A stretch of 51,806 nucleotides of DNA from Chlamydiota bacterium (lineage in GTDB: Bacteria; Chlamydiota; Chlamydiia; Chlamydiales; Parachlamydiaceae). How positions within the stretch are numbered: position 1 is the stretch's first letter; each line of letters opens with the position of its first letter. A program made the translations under genes and the position numbers. The stretch lies in assembly GCA_013286075.1 (NCBI GenBank), contig JABDGJ010000004.1, positions 1 through 51,806 of the forward strand, written 5' to 3'. The notes below the pieces were generated by a model that saw only the letters and a program-made list of their open reading frames with translations, had not been told where the DNA came from and ran no database searches. Shown piece by piece: positions 9,036-17,790 of this stretch.

Positions 9036-9220
9036 GGTAGGAGGGTAGATGGGTGAGAATAATTTACATGGATTCGACCTTAGGCAAAAAACTATTAACG
9101 CAGAGGCGCGGAGTCGGGGAGACGTGGAGAGAGGATTATAGTGTACCCCATTGTCTAGACAAAAATCTGCATTCATTTTGCGCTTTTGACCGAGGATTCA
9201 CACTCATCTACCATCTTACC
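9036..9220. repeat. Inverted repeat enclosing a CGCAGAGGCG-type intergenic repeat
   Basis: Within the 378-base gap 8856-9233 the 20-mer at 9036-9055 (starting GGTAGGAGGG) is complementary to 9201-9220 with the three mismatches all G-T wobble compatible. Between the arms, 9099-9134 carries AACGCAGAGGCGCGGAG followed by GGGGAGACGTGGAGAG, related to copies at 28130 and 37655. The rest of the gap holds no gene I can support; the open frame across it looks spurious. Confidence 0.55.
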
Positions 9221-9233
9221 AGATTTTGTAGGA

Positions 9234-11006
9234 TCACATTTTTTCGACTAGAGGAACTCCGAGTATATACAACCCTTGGCGTAAGACTTTTTCCGTTGCT
9301 TCACAAAGGAGAAGTCGCTCTTTTTCTTGCGGGCTTCCTTCCACCCTACAGTCTCTAAAAAAAGCGTTAAATTTTTCGGCTAATTGGTAAAGATAATCGC
9401 AGAGTCGGTTGGGCAGTAAATCATCTACAAACTGCTCTAAAGTTTCGTGGAAGCGGAGGATATGCAGCCCTAAATCGATTTCAGCAGGTTCTTTTAGTTC
9501 TATTTTCGTGTCTTTGAGGATATTTAGGGGGTCTTTTCCCACTTTTCGTTTGATTCCACCAATTCTTACGTATGAATAGAGTAAAAAAGCAGCAGTGTTC
9601 CCGTCAAATCGCAACATTCGATCATAACTAAAGGTGTAATCGCCCATTCGGTGATTAGAAAGGTCTGCATATTTAATTGCGCCAATTCCCAATGCGCGAG
9701 CCAATGCATTCCGTTCAGTTTCTTCCATTGTAAGGTTTCGTTCTTTGAGGATAGTGTTTGCCTGTTCGATTCCTGCTAGAAGCAAATCGATGAGCCTTTC
9801 TGTATCTCCAGATCTTGTTCGAAACTTTTTTCCATCTGCCCCAAGAACGAGCCCAAAAGCGACATGATCTACCCGAACTTCTTTTGGTCGAAGATAACCC
9901 GCTTTTTCTGCAGCCTTAAATATCATTTGCATGTGGGTGCTTTGTCCCGCATCAATCACATAAATCAACCGGTTTCCTTTTTCAACAGCAATGCGATGGT
10001 AGATCGTCGCCATATCAGTCGTATCGTACGTATATCCTCCATCTGATTTTTGAATCATAAGAGGCAATGGATCTCCCTCTCGATTTTTAAATCCTTCAAC
10101 AAAGAGGCATTTGGCTCCATCGGAATATTCGATCAATTCTTTTTTTTCCAGATCAGCCACAATTTGTGGCAAATAAGGGTTATAAAAAGATTCTCCCCTT
10201 TCTGTCAGTTGAACGTCGAGTAAATCATAAATTTCTTGGTAAGCTTTTCTAGAAATTTGGCAAATGACTTCCCAAGCTTTTCGAGATTTTTCATTTCCCT
10301 GTTGCAATTCGACGACTTCTTGTTGTGCCTGCTGTTTAAAGACGGGATCTTCGTCAAATTTTTTTTTCGATTCTTTATACCAGATAAGTAGTTGTTGAAT
10401 ATTTGTCGATTGCTTGCCTGTAAGAATTTCTGGAGCCTCTTCTTTTAAGTGGCGAATGAGCATTCCAAATGCGGTTCCCCAATCGCCGATATGATTTTGT
10501 CGCAAGACGTCGTGCCCTAAAAATTCAAAGAGTCTTGCCAAACAATCCCCGATGACGGTCGATCGAAGATGTCCGACATGCATTTCCTTGGCAATATTAG
10601 GAGAAGAAAAATCTATAATAATTTTTTGTGGTTTTATGGGGAAATCAATGCCCAGATGTGAATCTCGTAAAAGAAAATCAATTTTTTGAGAAAGAAACTG
10701 GGGATGTAATGTGATATTGATAAAACCAGGGCCGGCAATTTCTAGGTGGGAAATCAAATTATCTTGTTCACCCATTTTATTTTGTTCAGCCATTTGTGCA
10801 AGAATCAATTCGGCAATTTTCTTAGGAGGTTGTTTGACCAATTTGGCCAATTTCATTGCAGAATTGTATTGATAATGTCCAAATTTCTGCTGCGTACTTA
10901 GGGTAATCTCAGGGAAGATCTCTATTTGTTGCTCTCGCAATTCTGGAAAGGCTCGATGAGTAGCTTCAGCAAACTTTTCCTCTAAATGGCCTAATATGCT
11001 TTTCAT
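9234..11006 (-). CDS. argS: Arginyl-tRNA synthetase
   Basis: 590 residues, normal length for ArgRS, a class I synthetase that charges tRNA-Arg with arginine using ATP. The N-terminal additional domain (about 1-115) is followed by SSPNIAKEMHVGHLRST, in which HVGH (143-146) is the HIGH motif. Further on are AFGMLIRHL, the DAGQSTHMQMIF strand, and FRTRSGDT, which replaces KMSKS as in many ArgRS. The C-terminal anticodon-binding helical domain ends with the standard GLYILGVPLVEKM. It is monocistronic on the minus strand and divergent from the operon starting at 11130. Confidence 0.97.
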   Translation of the reverse strand: MKSILGHLEEKFAEATHRAFPELREQQIEIFPEITLSTQQKFGHYQYNSAMKLAKLVKQPPKKIAELILAQMAEQNKMGEQDNLISHLEIAGPGFINITLHPQFLSQKIDFLLRDSHLGIDFPIKPQKIIIDFSSPNIAKEMHVGHLRSTVIGDCLARLFEFLGHDVLRQNHIGDWGTAFGMLIRHLKEEAPEILTGKQSTNIQQLLIWYKESKKKFDEDPVFKQQAQQEVVELQQGNEKSRKAWEVICQISRKAYQEIYDLLDVQLTERGESFYNPYLPQIVADLEKKELIEYSDGAKCLFVEGFKNREGDPLPLMIQKSDGGYTYDTTDMATIYHRIAVEKGNRLIYVIDAGQSTHMQMIFKAAEKAGYLRPKEVRVDHVAFGLVLGADGKKFRTRSGDTERLIDLLLAGIEQANTILKERNLTMEETERNALARALGIGAIKYADLSNHRMGDYTFSYDRMLRFDGNTAAFLLYSYVRIGGIKRKVGKDPLNILKDTKIELKEPAEIDLGLHILRFHETLEQFVDDLLPNRLCDYLYQLAEKFNAFFRDCRVEGSPQEKERLLLCEATEKVLRQGLYILGVPLVEKM

Positions 11007-11129
11007 TTCGGTATTATGGAGGGTAAGAAAAATAATTATCTTGAATCAATAATACTTGGCAAGTTACCATAATTACCAGTGTTTTTTCGTTTTTTATCAT
11101 TTACGGAGATGTGCTAAGGGGGTTTTCTA

Positions 11130-11870
11130 ATGACTAAAATTGTCATATCCGAAGAACAAAAAAAAGAATTAGAGTATTTTTTAAATGAAAATCGCCCAAC
11201 AGAATTGGTAAACACTTATTTATGTTTTATCGAAAAAAAATTTGGTCTTGAGCCTGTCTTATTTCCAAAGGATAAAATAATTTACCAAAGTACAGCAGAT
11301 GCCATTCGGCAACTCGGGAATGAAAATAAATTATGGCATGAAACTGAAATTAAAATCGGATTCGGTCAGGCTAGTGTCAATGAAGAAACAAAAAAAATAT
11401 ATATCTGTCCTTTTACCGGGAAAGTTTTTGGCGATAATACTCATCCCAATCCTCAGGATGCCATTTATGATTGGGTATCAAAGTGTCCAGAAAATACAGA
11501 GCGAGTGGGAGGTCTTCGTGTAAAACGTTTTTTTGTTTCTGAAGACCCAGAAGTAATTAAAAATTATATTGACAAAACAAAGACAAAAAAAGGGACAACA
11601 ACAAAAGTTGTCTATTCTTCCGTCTTAAGTGGTAAGCTTTTTAATAGCAAAGAAAGCGCGATTGAAGATTTTAGAAAAAATTATTTAAAAAGACTTTCTC
11701 TTGTTGAGGTGCAAAACCAAAATAAATTCCAAATCGAAGAGCATTTTTTAGAATTTATACAAAAACAATTAGTGGAAGACAAAATCACAGCTTTTGTCGA
11801 AGCGCTGGCAGAGTGTGAAGAATTCCTTCCCTACGTAGAAAGATGGGTAGAAGCAGAAGACAATTCCTAA
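11130..11870 (+). CDS. Chlamydiae-conserved protein of unknown function (DUF2709-like)
   Basis: 246 residues, soluble, rich in Lys and Glu. It has a central segment IYICPFTGKVFGDNTHPNPQDAIYDW and an acidic C-terminus. I believe it corresponds to a Chlamydiae-restricted family (DUF2709; C. trachomatis CT538 from memory), because in Chlamydia that gene lies next to tsaE and dnaQ, exactly as here. No catalytic motif is evident and no function can be given. The downstream tsaE starts 28 bases before its stop codon, so the two are translationally coupled. Divergent from argS across a 123-base gap that must hold both promoters. Confidence 0.8.
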   Translation: MTKIVISEEQKKELEYFLNENRPTELVNTYLCFIEKKFGLEPVLFPKDKIIYQSTADAIRQLGNENKLWHETEIKIGFGQASVNEETKKIYICPFTGKVFGDNTHPNPQDAIYDWVSKCPENTERVGGLRVKRFFVSEDPEVIKNYIDKTKTKKGTTTKVVYSSVLSGKLFNSKESAIEDFRKNYLKRLSLVEVQNQNKFQIEEHFLEFIQKQLVEDKITAFVEALAECEEFLPYVERWVEAEDNS

Positions 11871-12313
11871 ATACCTCGTTTTTTTCTCATTCGGCTCTAG
11901 AGACTTTTGAACAGGGAAAAGAGTTCGGCCAGCAAATTATTGCGCCTACAGTCATTTGTTTTTTTGGAGAATTGGCAACCGGCAAAACTACTTTTATCAA
12001 AGGTATAGTGTCTGGTTTTGCGCACATCGATCCGACCCACGTACAAAGCCCGACATTCACCTATTTACACATTTATGAGGGGTCACAAACAGTATACCAC
12101 TTTGATCTGTATCGATTGCGTGATATGGAGGAGTTTTTGAGCATGGGATTTGAGGAATATTTTGATAAAGAGGGGATCTGTTGTGTTGAATGGTCGGAAA
12201 AAATTTCCTCATTTCTTCCACCCCAATCAATTTTGGTTCAAATGAAACATCTTGGCGGCGATCTTCGTTCGATTTCCACTTCTTTACTTGATTTAGGGAA
12301 AAATTATGTCTAA
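11843..12313 (+). CDS. tsaE: tRNA threonylcarbamoyladenosine biosynthesis ATPase TsaE
   Basis: 156 residues, normal for TsaE (YjeE), the P-loop ATPase that works with TsaB and TsaD in forming t6A37 in ANN-decoding tRNAs. The Walker A is GELATGKTT (42-50), followed by the family motifs VQSPTFTYLHIYEG and VYHFDLYRLRDMEE and a CCVEWSEKI strand. Atypical for TsaE is ALATGK-type spacing with Leu where GAGKT is common, still compatible with a P-loop. It overlaps the gene before it by 28 bases and the engB gene after it by 8 bases. Confidence 0.93.
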   Translation: MGRSRRQFLNTSFFSHSALETFEQGKEFGQQIIAPTVICFFGELATGKTTFIKGIVSGFAHIDPTHVQSPTFTYLHIYEGSQTVYHFDLYRLRDMEEFLSMGFEEYFDKEGICCVEWSEKISSFLPPQSILVQMKHLGGDLRSISTSLLDLGKNYV

Positions 12314-12908
12314 AGCGAGATTTATCAAAACAGCAGTCTTTCCTAAGGACTATCCAGTGATTCGAAATGAGGCGGGAAAAATTCTTCAAGAAGTCGCTGT
12401 TGCTGGCCGCTCAAATGTGGGAAAATCGAGTTTACTCAATGATCTCTTCCATTCAAAAAAATTGGTAAAAACTTCAACAACTCCGGGTAAGACACAAGCG
12501 CTCAATTTTTTTACCTACGAAGATCAAATTGCATTTGCCGATCTTCCTGGATATGGCTACGCTCGAGTATCTCAAGATACGAAGAAAGAGTGGGGACCCA
12601 TGGTGCAATCCTATCTAAAAAATAGAGAAACACTGGATCTCATTTTGTTTTTAATTGATATTCGACGAGTTCCAAACGAAGATGATCTCCAATTTCTCGA
12701 TTGGATCGTGTACCATCAGAAATCGATGATTGTTGTCCTCACAAAAGTTGATAAGGTAAATCAAGCGGAGAAAAAAGCGAATACGGATAAGATTTTAGAG
12801 GGATTGCGAGCGAGTAATATCCATTATACCTATTACTCGACAACAAAAAGTGAAGGAAGAGACAAGCTTATGGCAATGATAAAGGATGCATTAAAATATG
12901 GGTCTTGA
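12306..12908 (+). CDS. engB: Ribosome biogenesis GTPase EngB (YsxC/YihA)
   Basis: 200 residues, the usual length of this Era-like GTPase required for large ribosomal subunit assembly. G1 is GRSNVGKSS (34-42), G2 lies in TTPGKTQALNFF, G3 is DLPGYGYA, G4 is TKVDK, and a serine-rich G5-like segment YYSTTKSEG follows. The characteristic YGYA after DLPG separates EngB from Era and EngA. It overlaps tsaE at its 5' end and the exonuclease gene by 11 bases at its 3' end, making a tight operon. Confidence 0.94.
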   Translation: MSKARFIKTAVFPKDYPVIRNEAGKILQEVAVAGRSNVGKSSLLNDLFHSKKLVKTSTTPGKTQALNFFTYEDQIAFADLPGYGYARVSQDTKKEWGPMVQSYLKNRETLDLILFLIDIRRVPNEDDLQFLDWIVYHQKSMIVVLTKVDKVNQAEKKANTDKILEGLRASNIHYTYYSTTKSEGRDKLMAMIKDALKYGS

Positions 12909-13644
12909 AAGACAAAAATTTATTTGTTTGGATTGCGAAACAACAGGATTGGATCCTAAAAATGATCGGATCATTGAAATTGCTGTGATGTGTTTTGATC
13001 AGGATCAAGTTTACGATCAAATGGAGTCACTCATAGATCCTGGGTGTGAAATTCCGCCAACTTCAACCGCCATTCACAATATCACGTCAGAAATGACTAA
13101 GGGAAAGCCCCGAATTTCTGAAATTTTGCCTCTCATTTTAGAAATGATAGGAAAACACATTATCATCGGTCATGGAATTCAATTTGATATTGATATTTTG
13201 GCAACAGCAGCAGAAAGAGAACAAGTTTCTTGCTCGATTAGAGGAAATTTATTTTTGGATACTCTTCGACTTGCACGGCTCTATGGGGAATCTCCCATTA
13301 ACTCTCTAGAGCACCTGCGGAAACATTTTAATATCCCAATGGAAGGTGCTCATCGCGCAATGAGCGATGTCATTGTCAATAAAGAAGTCTTCAAAAGACT
13401 CATCAAACGGTATAAAACAACGGAACAATTATTTGAAGTCTTGTCTAAGCCTATTTTTATGAACACGATGCCACTTGGAAAACATAAAGGTAGGTTATTG
13501 AAAGACATTCCTTTACAATATCTTCAATGGATGGCGAATAAAGACTTTGACCAAGATTTACTGTACTCTGTTCGGGTAGAGATTAAACGAAGGAAGAAGG
13601 GGAATTCATTTAGTCAGGCAGGTAATCCTTTTTTAAATTTATAA
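12898..13644 (+). CDS. DnaQ-like 3'-5' exonuclease with C-terminal DUF3820-like domain
   Basis: 248 residues. The N-terminal ~170 residues form a DEDDh exonuclease: D12 and E14 in LDCETTGL, D97 in GHGIQFDIDI, H152 and D157 in AHRAMSDV. This is the proofreading epsilon/RNase T superfamily. The C-terminal 60 residues (MPLGKHKGRLLKDIPLQYLQWM) match the short 'GKHKG-x-L-x-D-I-P-x-Y-L-x-W' module (DUF3820 type) often fused to DnaQ-like proteins. It may be the replicative proofreading subunit or an independent nuclease; Chlamydia carries more than one such gene. Overlaps engB by 11 bases. Confidence 0.9.
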   Translation: MGLERQKFICLDCETTGLDPKNDRIIEIAVMCFDQDQVYDQMESLIDPGCEIPPTSTAIHNITSEMTKGKPRISEILPLILEMIGKHIIIGHGIQFDIDILATAAEREQVSCSIRGNLFLDTLRLARLYGESPINSLEHLRKHFNIPMEGAHRAMSDVIVNKEVFKRLIKRYKTTEQLFEVLSKPIFMNTMPLGKHKGRLLKDIPLQYLQWMANKDFDQDLLYSVRVEIKRRKKGNSFSQAGNPFLNL

Positions 13645-13659
13645 TTTCGGTTTATTAAG

Positions 13660-14565
13660 ATGAAAAAAAATGACAAGACAACGCATGAAAAAGGATCTTT
13701 TGAAGTAAAGGTTTCTCTTGCTGAAATGCTTAAAGGGGGTGTTATCATGGACGTCACAACTCCTGATCAGGCAAAATTAGCTGAAGATGCTGGTGCTGTC
13801 GCAGTTATGGCACTTGAACGGATCCCCTCCGATATCCGCGCACAAGGAGGAATTGCTCGAATGACGCAGCCTGATCTTATTAAAAAAATCCAAGAATCAG
13901 TCACTATTCCTGTGATGGCGAAATGTCGAATTGGCCATTTCGTAGAGGCGCAGATATTAGAAGCCCTTCAAATCGATTTTATTGACGAAAGTGAAGTTCT
14001 CACACCAGCTGATGAGGAAAATCATATCGACAAACATCCCTTTAAAATTCCTTTTGTTTGTGGTTGTCGTGACTTAGGAGAAGCCTTGAGAAGAATTGCC
14101 GAAGGAGCAGCACTGATTCGAACTAAAGGAGAAGCTGGCACAGGAAATATTGTAGAAGCGGTTCGACACATGAGAAAACTGCAAGAAGAGATAAAAAAAT
14201 TGCGAATGATGGAGGAAACGGAGTGGATAGTAGAAGCGAAGCGGCTTCGTGCACCCCTCGAACTTGTGAAAGCAGTAGCCCGTAAAGGGGCTTTGCCGGT
14301 TCCTAATTTTGCAGCTGGTGGGATTGCTACCCCTGCGGACGCAGCCCTCATGATGCAATTGGGAGCCCAATCGGTATTTGTAGGCTCAGGCATTTTTAAA
14401 TCAGAAGATCCTGCAGCTACGGCAAAGGCAATAGTGGGAGCTGTCACCTATTATCAAGACCCTGAAATGTTGGCCAAGATTTCCATGGGTTTATTAGACC
14501 CTATGAAAGGGATAGATATTCGACAGCTTAAAAAAGAAGATCTTCTGGCGCGAAGAGGATGGTAA
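13660..14565 (+). CDS. pdxS: Pyridoxal 5'-phosphate synthase lyase subunit PdxS
   Basis: 301 residues, standard length for the PdxS (SNZ/Pdx1) TIM-barrel subunit that makes PLP from ribose 5-phosphate, glyceraldehyde 3-phosphate and ammonia. Diagnostic segments are [13 protein letters not shown] (catalytic D31), [34 protein letters not shown] (Schiff-base K88), [13 protein letters not shown] (second lysine) and [20 protein letters not shown]. Only the extreme N-terminus is variable. The glutaminase pdxT starts directly after the stop codon, so both subunits of the PLP synthase dodecamer are made from one message. Its presence means vitamin B6 can be made here without the DXP-dependent route. 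Confidence 0.97.
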   Translation: MKKNDKTTHEKGSFEVKVSLAEMLKGGVIMDVTTPDQAKLAEDAGAVAVMALERIPSDIRAQGGIARMTQPDLIKKIQESVTIPVMAKCRIGHFVEAQILEALQIDFIDESEVLTPADEENHIDKHPFKIPFVCGCRDLGEALRRIAEGAALIRTKGEAGTGNIVEAVRHMRKLQEEIKKLRMMEETEWIVEAKRLRAPLELVKAVARKGALPVPNFAAGGIATPADAALMMQLGAQSVFVGSGIFKSEDPAATAKAIVGAVTYYQDPEMLAKISMGLLDPMKGIDIRQLKKEDLLARRGW

Positions 14566-15153
14566 ATGGGATCATCTCGATGTATCGGCGTCCTTGCCCT
14601 TCAAGGAGATTTTGCAAAACACGTGGCAATATTGCACCAGATTGGGGTAACAGCGAAAGAAGTGAGAACGCCTCACGATCTTTTCCATTGCGACGGATTA
14701 ATTATTCCCGGAGGAGAATCTACCTCTATGAATCGACAAATAGATTTCATTCATATGAGAGAGCCTCTTATTGCCTTTGCAAATCAGAAGCCCGTCTTCG
14801 GCACTTGTGCTGGTCTCATTCTCATGGCGCAAGAAGTAGAGCAATCGTCAATGCCCACATTAGGTTTGCTGCATATTGTAGTAGAAAGAAATGCCTATGG
14901 GAGACAAATTGACTCTTTCGAATCGACAATTCCATTGATCATTCAAGGAAAAGAAACAGCCTTTCCCGCTATTTTCATACGAGCCCCTCGCATCATTAAG
15001 ATGGGAGAAGAAGTAGAAGTGTTAGCTACTCTCGATGAAGAACCTGTATTTATTAGGCAAAAACAGTATCTTGGTACTACTTTTCATCCAGAACTGACAA
15101 CGGACTCGCAGATTCATCAATATTTTGTTCAGATGATAAGAGACAGTCTCTAA
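14566..15153 (+). CDS. pdxT: Pyridoxal 5'-phosphate synthase glutaminase subunit PdxT
   Basis: 195 residues, typical for PdxT (SNO/Pdx2), a class I glutamine amidotransferase that delivers ammonia to PdxS. Seen are IGVLALQGDFAKH, the oxyanion PGGEST (49-54), the nucleophile C81 in FGTCAGLILMA, the RNAYGRQ motif, FIRAPRI and the catalytic His/Glu in FHPELT. The ATG abuts the pdxS stop codon with no gap. The MFS gene starts 2 bases after its stop. Confidence 0.96.
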   Translation: MGSSRCIGVLALQGDFAKHVAILHQIGVTAKEVRTPHDLFHCDGLIIPGGESTSMNRQIDFIHMREPLIAFANQKPVFGTCAGLILMAQEVEQSSMPTLGLLHIVVERNAYGRQIDSFESTIPLIIQGKETAFPAIFIRAPRIIKMGEEVEVLATLDEEPVFIRQKQYLGTTFHPELTTDSQIHQYFVQMIRDSL

Positions 15154-15154
15154 G

Positions 15155-16411
15155 ATGATAGAAAATTGCAGAAAAGAAATAAGCCGGGTCACGCAGTGGA
15201 GCTTTATTTGTACTCGACTGATGGGTACTCCCTGCTGGTGTTTGCTCAACATGCTCGTATTTATTCTCTATAAAAATATCCATCTGACCCCTTTGCAAAT
15301 TATTGTCATCGTTGCATTGAAGCCCGCAGCTTCTCTCCTTTCTCCCTATTGGTGCCAGTCGATTTATCAACGACCTCATAATATCGTTCCTAATTTGATA
15401 GGAGCCAATTTTCTCCGACATCTTCCCTTTCTCTTCGTCCCTTGGATAAACTCAGCGTGGTATATGATTATTGCTTTTGGAATGAACATGGTCTTAGCAA
15501 GGGCAACAATCCCTGCTTGGATGGAGTTGTTCAAATCCAATCTTCCCGACAAGAAGGAACAAACCGTTGGTTATGGAACCATGATTGATTATATTGGCAA
15601 CGCGGTCTTCTCTGTAGCCATTGGTTATTTACTCGATTACTATCCTCACATCTGGAAGTGGCTATTTTTTTTCACTGCCGCCTTAGGTGCGTTATCTACT
15701 TGTACTTTGTTATCTATTCCAACCCCTGACCTTCTCTCTTCTCTAAATAAAATCTCCCTTTCGTTCTCAAATATTCGAGAAAAAACAATGCGACCGTGGA
15801 AACAAGTATGGCAACTCTTGTTAGAGGATAAAAAATTTGCCCTGTTTCAAGTCGGATTTATGTTTGGTGGCGGTGGGCTAATGGTGATGCAACCTGCATT
15901 GCCACAATTGTTTATAGACAATCTTCACCTCTCTTTTGTGGAAATGGGATTGGCGATTGCCTTTTGCAAAGCCATAGGAGTTCTATTTTCCTCTTCTCTT
16001 TGGGCCAATTATTTTCGAAGAGTGCATATCTTCCAATTTTGTACTCTCGTGACTTTTTTTGCCGCTTTGTTTCCTTTTTTTCTTCTTGCTTCTTCTTTCC
16101 ATATTTTTCTTCTGTATATTGCCTATATTTTTTATGGAATCATGCAGGCAGGAAGTGAGCTTAACTGGCACATGTCGGGACTTGTCTTTGCAAAAGAAAA
16201 AGATAGTTCGATCTACAGTATTACTAATATTTTAACCGTCGGAATCCGAGGATCCATTCTTCCTCTTTTGGGAGGGATATTATTAGAATCTATTTATCCT
16301 CTCGGTGTCATGTTGTTCGGGGCCCTTTTATGTTTACTTGGATCCTTTCACTTTATTTTGCTATTCCGAGAAGAAAATAAAAGAATATTTAATACAAAAA
16401 ACATTAATTGA
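15155..16411 (+). CDS. Major facilitator superfamily transporter
   Basis: 418 residues with about 12 hydrophobic helices and a charged central loop near residue 205-225, the usual MFS two-bundle layout. Substrate motifs cannot be read. It resembles the group of chlamydial/bacterial MFS proteins annotated only as 'MFS transporter'. Because it begins one base after pdxT it may be co-expressed with PLP synthesis, but a role in B6 vitamer transport is only a guess from position. The N-terminus (CRKEISRVTQWSFICTRLMGTP) lacks a signal peptide, as expected. Confidence 0.85.
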   Translation: MIENCRKEISRVTQWSFICTRLMGTPCWCLLNMLVFILYKNIHLTPLQIIVIVALKPAASLLSPYWCQSIYQRPHNIVPNLIGANFLRHLPFLFVPWINSAWYMIIAFGMNMVLARATIPAWMELFKSNLPDKKEQTVGYGTMIDYIGNAVFSVAIGYLLDYYPHIWKWLFFFTAALGALSTCTLLSIPTPDLLSSLNKISLSFSNIREKTMRPWKQVWQLLLEDKKFALFQVGFMFGGGGLMVMQPALPQLFIDNLHLSFVEMGLAIAFCKAIGVLFSSSLWANYFRRVHIFQFCTLVTFFAALFPFFLLASSFHIFLLYIAYIFYGIMQAGSELNWHMSGLVFAKEKDSSIYSITNILTVGIRGSILPLLGGILLESIYPLGVMLFGALLCLLGSFHFILLFREENKRIFNTKNIN

Positions 16412-16467
16412 ATTTTTTGTTTCATTGTTATAAACTGAATTAGTTTTTAATAGCAAATAAGATAATA

Positions 16468-17715
16468 ATGATTCAATTTGATCAAATTCCTTGGTATGCA
16501 ACCTTACAATTGAATGACCCGCACTTTGTTGTGTTTTTTCAAGAAAAAGAAAGCATCACATATAAGGCTGGACAATTTGCGGAGAAATTTTTTGATTGGC
16601 AGCAGGTGGCTTATTCAATCGACACCCATTCAAAAACAAATCGTTTAATATGCAAGAAGATAGTACATCTTACAGATGATGAATTTTTGAAAAGGTTCCT
16701 CCCAGCAGCATTCTTAACTATTATCACGTTTGGTGGGCTCTTCTTAGTAATGCTTGTTGCAAAGATTTATTTTCACTCGCGAGCAAGTGCCTTAGCGATT
16801 GAGTCCAACCAAACACAGGAGGATTTTGACCTTAAGTACAACTACCAGCCTTTGAACAGCATTCCTCTTGATCCTCCCGCGAATGTACTTAACACTCCAA
16901 TAAGTATTGAAAATGAAAAGATAGAGGCTAGCGAGAAATTGTTTGCCGAACGTGTGGTTGAGCTTGTGGAGGAAGCCGAAAAATATTGCTACGATGAGAA
17001 CGGTCAATTAAAATATTTTGATGCACCACAGGTTTATGATTCCCGAGATGCAATGCTCGTAGAACTACTGCAGCATGGGTACACGAGTGATCGAGCAGAG
17101 ACATTGGTCAAGAGGAGCGATCCCTATTGTTTCCAGCGAACATTGTTTCCTTTACATATTTTAAAAGAAAACGGAACACGGGAATTGCCCGCATCCTATT
17201 ATACTATATCTTTAGAAGAATTGATAAGCGAAGCAACAGAAGTTCCTATAACTCTATATCATGGAACTACAGAACAAGCAAAAAGAAGCATCACCGAGTC
17301 TGGTTTTAAACTCATTAGAACTTTCAAAAAAAATTTAGATGTAGGATATGGAATTTATCTGACAAAAAATATACGTATAACGGAAGGCTATGGAAAGGCC
17401 GTAATAAAAGCTACGTTAAACAAGAACGTACGTCTAGCTAAGTTAGGTTGTAACGAACGAGAAAGATATTTTGCCCAAGATCGGTTGTTGCAATATTTTG
17501 ATAGAGTTGCATTTCATATTGCGAAAGACGTAGAGATTGAACGATTCTGTCAAATTGCTTTTATGATCAAAAACACCTTGCTTGCGCAATTTTTTAAAAA
17601 ATTGGGCTATGATGCTCTCATGAACTCTAGTGCTTGTTTAAGTCCAGGAGACGACTATGTCTGTGTTTTCGATCCGAAAAATATTCGGATAGAACAAGAC
17701 AACCAAACTTCTTGA
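16468..17715 (+). CDS. Membrane protein with C-terminal ADP-ribosyltransferase-like (PARP-like) domain
   Basis: 415 residues. A single hydrophobic helix lies at about 77-102, flanked by an N-terminal soluble segment and a long C-terminal region. The C-terminal domain looks like an ART fold of the H-Y-E class: ITLYHGTT (H265) with the following helix, VGYGIYLTK (Y297), and the end KLGYDALMNSS...GDDYVCVFDPKNIRI, where D396 occupies the position of the catalytic Glu of PARPs (NEYIVYD). HGT plus GIYL plus vFDPxxI is the ordered motif set. A role as a host-directed effector is inference. AT-rich flanks and lack of recognised orthologues suggest a lineage-specific gene. The pgk promoter begins in its stop codon. 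Confidence 0.78.
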   Translation: MIQFDQIPWYATLQLNDPHFVVFFQEKESITYKAGQFAEKFFDWQQVAYSIDTHSKTNRLICKKIVHLTDDEFLKRFLPAAFLTIITFGGLFLVMLVAKIYFHSRASALAIESNQTQEDFDLKYNYQPLNSIPLDPPANVLNTPISIENEKIEASEKLFAERVVELVEEAEKYCYDENGQLKYFDAPQVYDSRDAMLVELLQHGYTSDRAETLVKRSDPYCFQRTLFPLHILKENGTRELPASYYTISLEELISEATEVPITLYHGTTEQAKRSITESGFKLIRTFKKNLDVGYGIYLTKNIRITEGYGKAVIKATLNKNVRLAKLGCNERERYFAQDRLLQYFDRVAFHIAKDVEIERFCQIAFMIKNTLLAQFFKKLGYDALMNSSACLSPGDDYVCVFDPKNIRIEQDNQTS

Positions 17716-17740
17716 CACTCTTTTTTCTGAAGAGTATATC
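17712..17740 (+). promoter_or_regulatory. Sigma70/sigma66-type promoter for pgk
   Basis: TTGACA at 17712-17717, a 17-base spacer, and TATATC at 17735-17740: near-consensus spacing and hexamers, 51 bases upstream of the pgk start. The -35 box overlaps the stop codon of the preceding gene. Confidence 0.6.
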
Positions 17741-17790
17741 TGGCAATAGCGCATTTCACAAACGTTTTCCATTTCTTATAAAGTTTTTTG

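Noticed and set aside
9060..9100. Sequence CATGGATTCGACCTTAGGC resembling the 5' end of tmRNA
   Set aside because: No matching acceptor stem, tag frame or 3' T-loop/CCA end in the following 400 bases, so ssrA is not supported.
9053..9358. 101-residue plus-strand open frame between the aldolase and argS regions
   Set aside because: It runs through an inverted repeat and a CGCAGAG-type repeat and overlaps the end of argS on the other strand; composition is unlike a protein.
14022..14447. Long antisense open frame within pdxS
   Set aside because: Shadow of the codon pattern of a well-supported gene; no start context or protein-like features.
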